Assembly (NCBI RefSeq): GCF_002252705.1 | Contig: NZ_NQLA01000032.1 | Coordinates: 1-35,833, forward strand | Length of the DNA stretch: 35,833 bases | Reading direction: 5' to 3' | Source: Vulcanococcus limneticus LL | Lineage (GTDB): Bacteria; Cyanobacteriota; Cyanobacteriia; PCC-6307; Cyanobiaceae | In this document: one piece after another, positions 1 to 7,844 of the stretch | Position numbering within the stretch: the first letter of the stretch is position 1 | Layout: each line of letters opens with the position of its first letter | Notes under the pieces: model-generated | Told to the model about the DNA's origin: nothing | The model's input: the letters and a program-made list of their open reading frames with translations, nothing else | The model's database searches: none | Program-made: the position numbers and the translations under genes

Positions 1-170
1 GCTCGGCCTGCAGCGCCGGCAGCCCCTCCCACGTGCTGGCGGCCCTGGGCCGCAGCCGCGCCGAGGCGGCAGCCTCGATCCGCTTCGGGCTGGGGCGCGG
101 CACGACCGCTGCCGAGATCGAGGCGGCGCTGGCGGTGCTCGGCGCCGCGATCCAGGAGCTGCGGGGGTGA
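1..170 (+). CDS. Cysteine desulfurase, C-terminal fragment (partial at window edge)
   Basis: The reading frame enters from the left edge and stops with TGA at 168-170. The 55 visible residues match the C-terminus of PLP-dependent cysteine desulfurases (IscS/NifS class V aminotransferase fold): SACSAGSPSHVL carries the mobile active-site Cys loop, followed by SIRFGLGRGTTAAEIE, the usual end of the family. These enzymes move sulfur from cysteine to an enzyme persulfide for Fe-S cluster and thio-cofactor synthesis. The PLP lysine and the start lie outside the window, so I cannot tell IscS from a NifS paralogue. It converges on the DUF456 gene, with 25 bases between the stops. Confidence 0.85.
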   Translation, partial: SACSAGSPSHVLAALGRSRAEAAASIRFGLGRGTTAAEIEAALAVLGAAIQELRG

Positions 171-195
171 GACCTTCGGGCCCTCGGCTGGGCCG

Positions 196-783
196 TCAGC
201 CCGGCAGCCAGACGCTCAGCACCACGAACCCCAGCACCCCGATCAGCGCCAGGATCACCTGGGCCAGCCGGCTCACGAGCATGCCGCTCACCACCGCCAG
301 GCCCACCACCAGCGAGCGGCGCAGCGTCTCGAAGCCGCGCGTGCGGCCGGCGCCGAGCTCGGCCACCAGCTCGCCGAGGGCCGCGCCTGCCAGCGGCCCC
401 ACCAGGGCCCCCAGCAGCGGGCCGCCCACCGGCAGGGCCGGCAACAGCCCCAGCAGCCCCACCACCAGGCCAAGGCCGGCCCCGATGTAGGCCCAGCGGC
501 TGGCCTTGAGCCGGGCCGCGCCCAGCACCAGGCCCAGGGCGTCGGCGCCCCAGCCCAGCAGCAGGATCAGCACCGCCAGGGCCAGGGCCGGCCAGCCGGC
601 ACTCCAGCCCACCGCCCAGCACCACAGGCCGGCGCCGATCGGCAACAGCGCCAGGCCGGGCAGCACCGGGAACAGGGTGCCGGGGATCGCCACCAGCTGG
701 ATCGCCAGCGCCACCCACCAGATCAGGTCGGTGCGGCTGATGCCGGCCAGGGCCTGGCGCAGGGGGTCGAGGAGGTCGTCCAT
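196..783 (-). CDS. DUF456 family integral membrane protein
   Basis: A 195-residue hydrophobic protein. An N-terminal helix region (WWVALAIQLVAIPGTLFPVLPG) is followed by two or three further membrane segments rich in Gly and Ala. The central glycine-dense part (GPLLGALVGPLAGAALGELVAELG) is typical of DUF456 proteins, which carry glycine-zipper-like repeats. The function of the family is unknown. The gene lies directly downstream of rsmH on the same strand, with only 21 bases between the rsmH stop and this start, so the two are probably cotranscribed. Confidence 0.75.
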   Translation of the reverse strand: MDDLLDPLRQALAGISRTDLIWWVALAIQLVAIPGTLFPVLPGLALLPIGAGLWCWAVGWSAGWPALALAVLILLLGWGADALGLVLGAARLKASRWAYIGAGLGLVVGLLGLLPALPVGGPLLGALVGPLAGAALGELVAELGAGRTRGFETLRRSLVVGLAVVSGMLVSRLAQVILALIGVLGFVVLSVWLPG

Positions 784-804
784 CAGGCAGGCATCAGGCG
801 AGCG

Positions 805-1776
805 TCAGGCGGAGGCGCCGGACTCGAGCGGGCGGCGGCGGGCCACCCGCAGCTTGGCCGAGCGGCTGCGGGGATTGGCGGCCTGCTCCGCCTCGTCCGC
901 CACCAGGGGCTTGCGGGTCACCCGCTGCAGCCGCCCATCGCCGGCGAAGGCCGTCTTGACGCGCCGGTCCTCCAGCGAGTGGAAGCTGATCACGCCGACC
1001 AGGCCGCCGGGCAGCAGCCAGTCGGGGGCGGCGGCGAGCAGGCGGTCGAGCACGCCCAGCTCGTCGTTCACGGCGATGCGCAGGGCCTGGAAGGTGCGGG
1101 TGGCGGGATGGATGCGGCCGCGACGGGCCGCCGGTGGATAGCAGCCGGCCACCAGGTAGGCCAGGGCGGCGGTCCCGGCGAAGGGGCCCTGCTCGGCCAG
1201 ATGGGCCTTGATCTTGCGGGCGATCCGGCGCGACAGGCGCTCCTCGCCGTAGGCGTAGATCAGATCGGCCAGCTCGGCCTCCTCCAGGCGCGCGATCAGC
1301 TCCGCGACGGTCTCGCCCGCCTCGGGGTTCATGCGCATGTCCAGCGGCCCATCGGCGCGGAAGCTGAAGCCGCGGTCCGCCACATCCAGCTGGGGACTGC
1401 TCACACCCAGGTCCGCCAGCACCAGGGCGGCGGGCTCCGGCGGCGTGAAGGCCGCGAAGTTGCTGGCCACGATCGACACCCGCTCGCCGAAGGGCGCCAG
1501 CCGGGCGGCGGCGGCGGCGCGGGCGGTGGGGTCCTGGTCCAGGCCGATCAGGCGCAGCTGGGGGTGGGCCTCCAGCAGCAGGGCGCTGTGGCCGCCACCG
1601 CCGAGGGTGCAGTCGATCAGCAGGGGGGCGGCGCCCGCCGGGGTGGGCGGCAGGTCCGCCAAGGCCTCCAGCAGGGGCCCCGCCAGCACCGGCACGTGCT
1701 CGAACGGATCGTCCGTGGCCCCAGCCAGCGGTGGGACCGACGGCGGATCAGTCGGGGTGGTGGCCGAATCGGGCAT
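805..1776 (-). CDS. rsmH: 16S rRNA (cytosine-1402-N4)-methyltransferase RsmH
   Basis: A 323-residue protein of the MraW/RsmH family, which methylates N4 of C1402 in 16S rRNA in the 30S decoding centre using SAM. Visible motifs are [13 protein letters not shown] at the N-terminus, the SAM-binding loop [10 protein letters not shown] (residues 55-64), LDQDP (79-83), [10 protein letters not shown], and the C-terminal [13 protein letters not shown]. The open frame extends upstream to 1863 and into ndhH. I chose the ATG at 1776 because it is preceded by a good GGAAGGAAG ribosome-binding sequence and because MPDS onward fits the family length. It diverges from ndhH with a 46-base gap that must hold both promoters. 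Confidence 0.95.
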   Translation of the reverse strand: MPDSATTPTDPPSVPPLAGATDDPFEHVPVLAGPLLEALADLPPTPAGAAPLLIDCTLGGGGHSALLLEAHPQLRLIGLDQDPTARAAAAARLAPFGERVSIVASNFAAFTPPEPAALVLADLGVSSPQLDVADRGFSFRADGPLDMRMNPEAGETVAELIARLEEAELADLIYAYGEERLSRRIARKIKAHLAEQGPFAGTAALAYLVAGCYPPAARRGRIHPATRTFQALRIAVNDELGVLDRLLAAAPDWLLPGGLVGVISFHSLEDRRVKTAFAGDGRLQRVTRKPLVADEAEQAANPRSRSAKLRVARRRPLESGASA

Positions 1777-1822
1777 GGCTTCCTTCCTAAGATCCCGCCA
1801 ACGACCCTCAGCCCACGGCCCC

Positions 1823-3007
1823 ATGACGCAGCTGGAGACGCGCACGGAGCCGATGGTGGTCAACTTCGGCCCCCATCACCCCTCGATGCACGGGGTGCTG
1901 CGGCTGGTGGTGACCCTCGACGGCGAGGACGTGGTGGACTGCGAGCCGGTGATCGGCTACCTCCACCGCGGCATGGAGAAGATCGCCGAGAACCGCACGA
2001 ACGTGATGTTCGTGCCCTACGTGAGCCGCATGGACTATGCGGCGGGCATGTTCTACGAGGCGATCGTGGTGAACGCCCCGGAGCGCCTGGCCGATGTGCC
2101 GGTGCCCAGGCGCGCCAGCTACATCCGCGTGCTGATGCTGGAGCTCAACCGCATCGCCAACCACCTGCTCTGGCTTGGCCCCTTCCTGGCGGATGTGGGC
2201 GCCCAGACGCCGTTCTTCTACATCTTCCGCGAGCGGGAGATGATCTACGACCTGTGGGAAGCGGCCACCGGCCAGCGCCTGATCAACAACAACTACTTCC
2301 GCATCGGCGGGGTGGCGGCCGACCTGCCCTACGGCTGGCTGGAGAAGTGCCTGGACTTCTGCGATTGGTTCGGCCCCAAGATCGACGAATACGAAAAGCT
2401 GATCACCAACAACCCGATCTTCCGCCGCCGGATTGAAGGCCTGGGTGTGGTCAGCCGCGAGCAGGCGATCAACTGGAGCCTCTCGGGCCCGATGCTGCGG
2501 GCCTCCGGCGTGCCCTGGGATCTGCGCAAGGTGGACCACTACGAGTGCTACGACGACTTCGAGTGGGACGTGGCCTGGCAGAAGGAGGGTGACTGCTACG
2601 CCCGCTACCGGGTGCGGATCGAGGAGATGCGCCAGTCGCTGAAGATCGTGCGCCAGGCCGCTCAGCAGATCCCCGGCGGCCCCACCGAAAACCTGGAAGC
2701 CCGCCGCCTGGCGGAGGGCAAGAAGAGTGAGTGGTATGGCTTCGATTACCAGTACGTGGCCAAGAAGGTGGCGCCCACCTTCAAGATTCCCTCCGGTGAG
2801 CTCTACACCCGCCTGGAATCGGGCAAGGGCGAGATCGGCGTGTTCATCCAGGGCAACGACGACGTGACCCCCTGGCGCTTCAAGATCCGCGCCGCCGATT
2901 CCAACAACCTGCAGATCCTGCCCCACATCCTCAAGGGGGCCAAGGTGGCCGACATCATGGCGATCCTCGGCTCGATTGACGTGATCATGGGGTCGGTGGA
3001 TCGATGA
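1823..3007 (+). CDS. ndhH: NAD(P)H-quinone oxidoreductase subunit H (NDH-1, 49-kDa type)
   Basis: This encodes 394 residues, the usual length for cyanobacterial NdhH. NdhH is a peripheral-arm subunit of photosynthetic NDH-1, lining the plastoquinone site with NdhK. It serves respiration and cyclic electron flow at the thylakoid membrane. The sequence reads [20 protein letters not shown], then the signature [14 protein letters not shown], and ends [10 protein letters not shown] as in other cyanobacteria. The frame is open far upstream, but the ATG at 1823 gives the conserved N-terminus. The stop TGA overlaps an ATG at 3004 (ATGA), suggesting translational coupling to the DUF2752 gene that follows. 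Confidence 0.97.
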   Translation: MTQLETRTEPMVVNFGPHHPSMHGVLRLVVTLDGEDVVDCEPVIGYLHRGMEKIAENRTNVMFVPYVSRMDYAAGMFYEAIVVNAPERLADVPVPRRASYIRVLMLELNRIANHLLWLGPFLADVGAQTPFFYIFREREMIYDLWEAATGQRLINNNYFRIGGVAADLPYGWLEKCLDFCDWFGPKIDEYEKLITNNPIFRRRIEGLGVVSREQAINWSLSGPMLRASGVPWDLRKVDHYECYDDFEWDVAWQKEGDCYARYRVRIEEMRQSLKIVRQAAQQIPGGPTENLEARRLAEGKKSEWYGFDYQYVAKKVAPTFKIPSGELYTRLESGKGEIGVFIQGNDDVTPWRFKIRAADSNNLQILPHILKGAKVADIMAILGSIDVIMGSVDR

Positions 3008-3422
3008 ACAGCCCGGACCACTGAGCCGCTTCCTCGCCAACCTGCGCCGCGCCGGCGTTCTGCTGCCGGCCAGCCTCACGGGCTACCTCTGGCTCAAGGG
3101 TGGCCATCCGGGTCTGCCGGGCTTCGCCTGTCCGCTGCGGGCCCTCACCGGCATTCCCTGCCCCACCTGCTTCCTCACCCGCGCCACCGCCGCCAGCCTG
3201 CGGGGCGACTTCGGCGAGGCCCTGGCCCTGCATGCCTTCGGCCCGCTGGCGGCTGCGGCGCTGCTGGTGTGGTCGGTGCAGGCGATCCGGCGGCGGCGGC
3301 TCTACCCGCAGGGGCTGCAGGCCTGGCACGTGGTAGCCGCCAGCCTGGGCCTGCTGGCCTACTGGGGCCTGCGGATGGGGCTCAGCTACGGCCTGGGGCT
3401 GGCCGCCTTCCCCAGCGGCTGA
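3004..3422 (+). CDS. DUF2752 family membrane protein, 5' end apparently frameshifted
   Basis: From 3021 to 3422 one frame encodes [16 protein letters not shown], then the DUF2752 signature [19 protein letters not shown] (two CP motifs, translated from about 3126), then two membrane helices. The function of DUF2752 is unknown. This frame has no ATG, GTG or TTG near its 5' end. The ATG that overlaps the ndhH stop (3004) reads only MNSPDH before TGA at 3022. Adding one base near 3015-3017 would join them as [12 protein letters not shown] therefore read this as a gene with a one-base loss near its start, a sequencing error, or use of a rare CTG start at 3021. The body of the gene is intact. Confidence 0.6.
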
Positions 3423-3463
3423 GCCCCAGCGGCTGAACCAGGCCCACCCGGAGGCCGGGGCTC
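3421..3463. terminator. Possible bidirectional terminator hairpin
   Basis: GAGCCCC at 3421-3427 is complementary to GGGGCTC at 3457-3463, between the convergent DUF2752 and membrane-protein genes. The loop is long (29 bases) and there is no T-run, so support is weak. Confidence 0.25.
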
Positions 3464-4148
3464 AGGAGAGCACACCCTTGTAGTAGGCGGCGTTCTGAAG
3501 ATAGAAGGTGGACACCGGCACGGCCACCAGCGCCCCCAGGCCGCAGGTGCAGACCGACACCACGATCACCACCAGGAAGGCCAGCACCTGGATGCCCACG
3601 AACTCCCAGCCCTTCGGCGAGCGATACACGGCCTGGAAGGCATCCACGAAGGTCTGCAGCACCGGCCCATCGCCGTTGAAGATCTTGTTGACGTACACCG
3701 GCCCCACCAGGGCCACGGCGATGCCGGGCAGGATGCAGAGCACGAACCCCAGGCCGGCCACCAGCGAGAACAGCAGGCCCGCCAGCAGGTAGCGCCAGGG
3801 CCGGCGGAACAGGGTGCGGAAGGCCTGCTCCACGCCGATCGTCTCGCCGGTGGCGTAGTGGAGAGCAGGCACCGCCACGAACAGCACCCCCACCAGGCTG
3901 GAGAGCAGCGAGAAGGGCAGCTGGCCCAGTTGCCCCACCAGGCCGGCGATGGTGGTGGCGGTCTCGCTGCTGCTGTCGCCGCCGCTGATGGCAATGACCG
4001 CCAGCGTGATCAGCAGATACACCGCCAGGCCCACGCCGCTGATCACGGCGGTGGCCACCCAGGTGAGCAGGATCGTGGGCAGATGGGCCAGGAAGGCCTG
4101 CCAGGCCCGCTCCAGGGTGGGCTGCTCGTAGGCGGCAGGGGAGGCCAA
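3462..4148 (-). CDS. Multi-pass membrane protein of unknown function
   Basis: This encodes about 228 residues with roughly five or six hydrophobic segments (for example ILLTWVATAVISGVGLAVYL and YLLAGLLFSLVAGLGFVLCI). Between them are PALHYATGETIGVEQAFRTLFRR and LQTFVDAFQAVYRSPKGW. The repeated pattern of helix pairs joined by an amphipathic (V/A)xQAF.(T/A).(F/Y) stretch resembles DUF975/GDPD-membrane-domain-like bacterial proteins, but I cannot assign a family. The frame stays open to 4394. I chose the TTG at 4148 (MASPAAYEQPTLERAW) because upstream sequence looks noncoding and the divergent thioesterase starts at 4333. No ATG is available near this point, so the start is uncertain. Confidence 0.6.
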   Translation of the reverse strand: MASPAAYEQPTLERAWQAFLAHLPTILLTWVATAVISGVGLAVYLLITLAVIAISGGDSSSETATTIAGLVGQLGQLPFSLLSSLVGVLFVAVPALHYATGETIGVEQAFRTLFRRPWRYLLAGLLFSLVAGLGFVLCILPGIAVALVGPVYVNKIFNGDGPVLQTFVDAFQAVYRSPKGWEFVGIQVLAFLVVIVVSVCTCGLGALVAVPVSTFYLQNAAYYKGVLS

Positions 4149-4332
4149 GGCGGATCGGGCGCACTCGGCGGAATGTAGGGGCGGCGTCCAATACCAGCAA
4201 GACAACCCAACACGCAGGACAGCCTCGCCAGCCAGCAACCCATGGCGCCCGCTGCTGCGCTTTGGACCACCCGGGCCGGCACGGCCATCGCGGTCCCCGT
4301 CAGAGTTCGCCCAGCGATCGCCCCGAGCGCCA

Positions 4333-4851
4333 ATGGCCGTCCTCGACCCCCGCACCTGGCTGGAACTGCACCGCCGCGTGCGTTTCGGCGACACGGATGC
4401 CGCCGGGGTGATGCACTTCCACCAGCTGCTGCGCTGGTGCCACGAGGCCTACGAGGAGAGCCTGGAGCGCTTCGGCATCGCCGCGGCGGCCGTTTTCCCC
4501 ACGCCTGGGGAAAACCTGGCGGTGGCGCTGCCGATCGTGCACTGCAGCGCCGATTTCCGCCGTCCGCTGGTCTGCGGTGACGCCCTGGCCATCGCCCTGG
4601 AGCCGCAGCGGCTCGAACGAGGCCGCTTCGAGGTGCGCTACCGCTTCCGCTGCGCCAACCCCGATCACGAAGGCTCAGCGGATCCAACCCAGGCCGCTGA
4701 TCGCCCGCCCGCAGCCAAGCCCCTGGCAGCCCAGGGCCTCACCAGCCACATCGCCATCGAGAGCAGCACCCGCCGCCGCTGCGACCTGCCGGAGCCGATC
4801 GAGCGCTGGCTGGAGGCCTCCAGCCTGGGCCAGGGACCTCGGCCCCTTTGA
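4333..4851 (+). CDS. 1,4-dihydroxy-2-naphthoyl-CoA thioesterase-like protein (hotdog fold)
   Basis: A 172-residue 4HBT-type hotdog thioesterase. The catalytic motif FGDTDAAGVMHFHQ lies at residues 18-31, with the expected Asp22. It is followed by CHEAYEESLERFG, PIVHCSADFRRPLVCGD and FEVRYRF. This resembles the cyanobacterial DHNA-CoA hydrolase (Slr0204 type) that releases 1,4-dihydroxy-2-naphthoate before MenA prenylation. The menE-menC-menA genes just downstream support that role, but the substrate is inferred from similarity and context. A Pro/Ala-rich insert near residues 115-135 (SADPTQAADRPPAAKP) is probably a loop. It converges on the small membrane-protein pair. Confidence 0.8.
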   Translation: MAVLDPRTWLELHRRVRFGDTDAAGVMHFHQLLRWCHEAYEESLERFGIAAAAVFPTPGENLAVALPIVHCSADFRRPLVCGDALAIALEPQRLERGRFEVRYRFRCANPDHEGSADPTQAADRPPAAKPLAAQGLTSHIAIESSTRRRCDLPEPIERWLEASSLGQGPRPL

Positions 4852-4884
4852 GGGTGCGGGGCTGCGGCGCTCTCTGAGCTGACA

Positions 4885-4917
4885 GGAGCCGCCGTGCCTG
4901 CCGTGGCGCCCGGCTCC
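4885..4917. terminator. Possible hairpin between convergent genes
   Basis: GGAGCCG at 4885-4891 pairs with CGGCTCC at 4911-4917 in the 76-base gap between the thioesterase gene and the opposing small membrane-protein gene. The stem is 7 bp with a C-run after it on the plus strand. It fits a G+C-rich terminator but lacks a T-tract. Confidence 0.3.
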
Positions 4918-4927
4918 CCCCAAAGCT

Positions 4928-5128
4928 TCAGTCGCGGCGGTGGATCAGCCCCCACAGCAGGGCCGCCAGCTGCAGCGGCAGCAGGCTGGCCAGCAGCGCC
5001 AGCGGATGCAGCTCCCCCGCGGGGATGGCGGCAAAGCAACTGGCACTCACCAGCGCCCCGAGCACAAGGATCGCCAGCAACCCGGGCCGCTGGCTGCCGC
5101 TGCGCCGTCGCTGCAGGGACCCTTGCAT
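4928..5128 (-). CDS. Small membrane protein, 66 residues
   Basis: This encodes MQGSLQRRRSGSQRPG followed by two hydrophobic stretches (LLAILVLGALVSASCFAAI and LALLASLLPLQLAALLWGLI) and a basic end, HRRD. The ATG at 5128 overlaps the stop of the TM2 gene as TGATG, which argues for coupled translation. A GTG three codons upstream is also possible. No family recognised; the topology is a two-helix hairpin with a positively charged cytoplasmic N-terminus. Confidence 0.55.
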   Translation of the reverse strand: MQGSLQRRRSGSQRPGLLAILVLGALVSASCFAAIPAGELHPLALLASLLPLQLAALLWGLIHRRD

Positions 5129-5406
5129 CAGAACCACTCCTTCTTGCCGTCCACGTAGGTGGCCTGGAACTCCTCGGGCGTCTTGGTGAGGTAGATGATG
5201 CCCTCGATCAGGCCGATCACGCCCATCACCCCGGAGGCCACGCCGCAGGTGAGAACGCCGCCCACCAGGGTGACCACCAACATGATGATTCCGGGGGTCG
5301 TGTAGCCCAGCAGGAACTTGTGGATCCCGAAGGCGCCCAGAAAAATCCCCAGAAGACCGGCGGCCAGCTTCTTGTTGCTGATTTCGTTGAGGTTGCTGTC
5401 GGTCAT
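5128..5406 (-). CDS. TM2 domain-containing membrane protein
   Basis: A 92-residue protein with a TM2 domain: KKLAAGLLGIFLGAFGIHKFLLG, then TTPGIIMLVVTLVGGVLTCG, and IGLIEGIIYLTKTPEEF. The first helix, G-x-H-x-F-L-L-G turn and second helix define the family (Pfam TM2), whose role is unknown. The C-terminus (YVDGKKEWF) is short and charged. It is the first gene of a two-gene overlap with the 66-residue protein downstream. It lies 46 bases beyond the menE stop on the same strand, so read-through from the men genes is possible. Confidence 0.85.
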   Translation of the reverse strand: MTDSNLNEISNKKLAAGLLGIFLGAFGIHKFLLGYTTPGIIMLVVTLVGGVLTCGVASGVMGVIGLIEGIIYLTKTPEEFQATYVDGKKEWF

Positions 5407-5452
5407 GGCCGGGGGCGCGTTCTCCCGCTTGTAGCCGGGGCCCAGTGATCTG

Positions 5453-6742
5453 TCACTGGTTTGTGATCGGCTGCTGCATCAGCCAGGCGCGCCAGCGGCC
5501 CCGCTGCCACTTGCCGAGGGCTGTGGGGGCCAGCTCGGCACAGGCCAGCCAGCGCCGCGGCCGCTGGCTGGGGGGGAGCTGCAGCGCCAGCTGCCGCAGT
5601 CGCTCCGCCAGCGGCACCGGCACGGATTGGTCCGCCCCAGGTGCGCCTGTGGCGGCCGCCGCTGGCCGGTAGAGCCCCACCAGGCGCTCGCCCCAGAGCG
5701 GATCGGATTCGGGCAGCAGCAGCAGGGCCTCCAGCGGCAGCCCCGCCTGCTCCGCCAGCGCCCGCAGCCGCACCTCCACCTGCTCCGGGAACACGGTTTC
5801 GCCGCCGCTGCTGATGGCGCCATCCAGGCGGCCCAGCAGCTCCAGGCCGGCCGGTCCGAGGCGGCCCCGGTCGCCACTGCACCACCAGCCATCGTGCAGG
5901 GGAAGGGGCTGCAGCTGCCCGGCGGCCCACCAGCCGGCCGCCAGGCTGGCCGCCCGGATCCGCACGGCACCATCGCCGGGATCGATCGCCAGCTCGGCGT
6001 GGCCCAGGGACCGCCCCACGCCGGGGTCCCCGGCCAGGAAGCGCGCCGGCTCCAGGGCGCAGACCATGGCCCCGGTCTCGCTGCTGCCGTAGCAGGGGGA
6101 AAGCGGCAGGCCGGCGGCCCGGCAGCGCTCCGCCAGCGCCGCCGGAAGGGCCGCGCCACCCACCCAGATCACGGCGCAGCGGGCCAGCCAGGCCAGGCCA
6201 TCGGGGTGATCCACCAGGCGCTGCAGCTGGGTGGGCACCAGGGAGATCAGGGCGGGCCGCCGGGGATCGAGGGGCTGGGCCTGGGCGAGCCGGGCCGGGT
6301 CGCGCAGCAGCGCCGGCTCCAGCCAGCGCAGCTCGGCCCCCCAGCGCCGCGCCCGCAGCAGCGGCATCAGCCCGCTCACGTGGTGCAGGGGCAGGGGGTT
6401 GAGGAGCAGCGACGCGGCCGGATCCATACCGAGGCCCTCCAGCCAGGCCGCGAGCGCGTCCAGCGCAGCGTCCAGGCTCTCGAGGGGCTGCAGCACCCAG
6501 CGGCGGGCGCCGCTGCTGCCGCCGCTGCCCACCACCACCGCTGGCCCTGGCCAGTGCCCGCTCTGCAGCGGGGCCTGCAGCCCCAGGGCCGCCACCAGCT
6601 CCCGCTCCTCCTGGGGGGCCGCCAGCCCCACCACCAGCCCCTGCGCGAGCAGGACTTCCAGTTGCGCCGCCGTGGCCGCCGGGTCGGGGCCACAGCCCAG
6701 CAGCACCCGGCCAGATCCAAGCTCGCGCACGCCGCTGCTCAC
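5453..6742 (-). CDS. menE: o-Succinylbenzoate-CoA ligase
   Basis: A 429-residue member of the acyl-adenylate synthetase (ANL) superfamily, catalysing ATP-dependent CoA ligation to 2-succinylbenzoate in phylloquinone synthesis. Motifs in order are VVGSGGSSGARRW (A3 P-loop, near residue 70), LPLHHVSGLMPLLRA, VWVGGAALP-like IWVGGAALPAAL, CYGSSETGAMV (A5), GDRGRLGPAGLELLGRLDGAISSGGETVFPEQVE (A7-A8, split by the hinge), and PTALGKWQRGRW with the A10 lysine. It is shorter than typical MenE because the N-terminal half is compact, as in other picocyanobacteria. Its start overlaps the menC stop by about 4 bases, so menA-menC-menE are probably one operon. Confidence 0.9.
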   Translation of the reverse strand: MSSGVRELGSGRVLLGCGPDPAATAAQLEVLLAQGLVVGLAAPQEERELVAALGLQAPLQSGHWPGPAVVVGSGGSSGARRWVLQPLESLDAALDALAAWLEGLGMDPAASLLLNPLPLHHVSGLMPLLRARRWGAELRWLEPALLRDPARLAQAQPLDPRRPALISLVPTQLQRLVDHPDGLAWLARCAVIWVGGAALPAALAERCRAAGLPLSPCYGSSETGAMVCALEPARFLAGDPGVGRSLGHAELAIDPGDGAVRIRAASLAAGWWAAGQLQPLPLHDGWWCSGDRGRLGPAGLELLGRLDGAISSGGETVFPEQVEVRLRALAEQAGLPLEALLLLPESDPLWGERLVGLYRPAAAATGAPGADQSVPVPLAERLRQLALQLPPSQRPRRWLACAELAPTALGKWQRGRWRAWLMQQPITNQ

Positions 6743-7839
6743 GCCAACGCCTCCCAGGCCTGCCGCGGATCGGCGCTGAACAGCGGACCCTCCGGCCGCC
6801 AGCCCGGCGCCAGGCCGGGGGCGGTGGGCGTGGGGCCCTCCACCTGCAGGGCCGCCAGGTGGCCCAGCAGCCGGCGCCCCACACCGGTTTCAAAGGCCGT
6901 GCTCAGCATCAGCCGCGGCCGGCCATCCGCCAGCGCCGCCAACAGAGGCCGGGGGTCCCCCTCCAGCACCGGCCGCCGCACCTGCCAGCCCGGCCAGGAG
7001 GCCATCAGCTCGGGCCGCTGCCGCAGCGACTCATCCAGCGCCACCGGCAGCCGCGCCGCCAGGGCCTCCAGGCCCGCCTGGTCGGCGGGGGCGAGGGGCT
7101 GCTCCAGCCACTCCAGCCGGGGATCCCCGACCAGGCGATCGGCCCAGGCCCCGGCGGTGGCCCGATCCCAGCCGCCATTGGCATCGAGGCGCAGGCGCGC
7201 CCCGGCAGGCAGCCGCGCCAGCAGCTGCTCCAGCAGGTGACGCTCCAGGCCGTCGTCGGCAGCGGCCACCTTCCACTTGAAGGTGGGGGGCGAGGGGGCT
7301 CCCCGGCCGGATCCAGCGACCCCGCTGGGCCCGATCGGCTCCGGGTCCGGGGGTGCCGCGAGGGTCTGACAGGCCGCCAGGCCGGCTTCCAAGGCCGGCA
7401 GGACCGCCTCACCGGCCGGCAACAACTGGGCCGTGGCGGGGGCTGAGCGCCAGCCGCCGCTGGCGGGTGAGCCCAGCCCATCAAGCTCCGCCAGGGCCAG
7501 GCCGATCGCAAAGCCCAGCTCCAACGGCAGGGCCGGCAGCCGGGCTTCCAGCGCCAGGCGCGACACCCGAGCGCCCAGGTCGTCGATCGCCGCCGTGCAG
7601 GCGGCATGGGCCGGCGCCCCTGAGCCGTCCCCGCCCAACTCCAGCGGCGCCGCCTCGCCCCAGCCCTCCGCGCCCCTCCCGTCCTGCAGGCGCAGCAGCC
7701 AGCCGCGCCGCCAGGCCAGCGCCCCCTGGGCCGTGACCAGCTCCCGCGGCAGCCGGAAGTGGAAGGGCCGCCAGGCCAGCTGCAGCCGGTCGTCGCGGCT
7801 GCCGCCGGGCTCCGCCACCCCCAGGGGACCGGCCGCCAC
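6739..7839 (-). CDS. menC: o-Succinylbenzoate synthase (enolase superfamily)
   Basis: This encodes 366 residues from a GTG at 7839, five bases after the menA stop. MenC dehydrates SHCHC to 2-succinylbenzoate with Mg2+. The barrel motifs are visible: FKWKV (KxK with the first catalytic lysine), LRLDANGGW, LEWLEQPL and VALDES, giving the three acidic metal ligands Asp, Glu and Asp. Where the family usually has a second catalytic lysine (a KP motif after the last ligand), this protein reads WQVRRPVLEGDP, so Arg replaces Lys. The end has MLSTAFETGVG in place of the usual SSxExxxG. The N-terminus is uncertain; another GTG lies at 7818. The upstream open frame overlapping menA is a shadow. Confidence 0.88.
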   Translation of the reverse strand: MAAGPLGVAEPGGSRDDRLQLAWRPFHFRLPRELVTAQGALAWRRGWLLRLQDGRGAEGWGEAAPLELGGDGSGAPAHAACTAAIDDLGARVSRLALEARLPALPLELGFAIGLALAELDGLGSPASGGWRSAPATAQLLPAGEAVLPALEAGLAACQTLAAPPDPEPIGPSGVAGSGRGAPSPPTFKWKVAAADDGLERHLLEQLLARLPAGARLRLDANGGWDRATAGAWADRLVGDPRLEWLEQPLAPADQAGLEALAARLPVALDESLRQRPELMASWPGWQVRRPVLEGDPRPLLAALADGRPRLMLSTAFETGVGRRLLGHLAALQVEGPTPTAPGLAPGWRPEGPLFSADPRQAWEALA

Positions 7840-7844
7840 AGCGC

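Noticed and set aside
979..2436. Long plus-strand open frame across rsmH and ndhH
   Set aside because: It is antisense to rsmH and out of frame with ndhH. Composition is low-complexity Gly/Ala/Gln, a shadow caused by high G+C.
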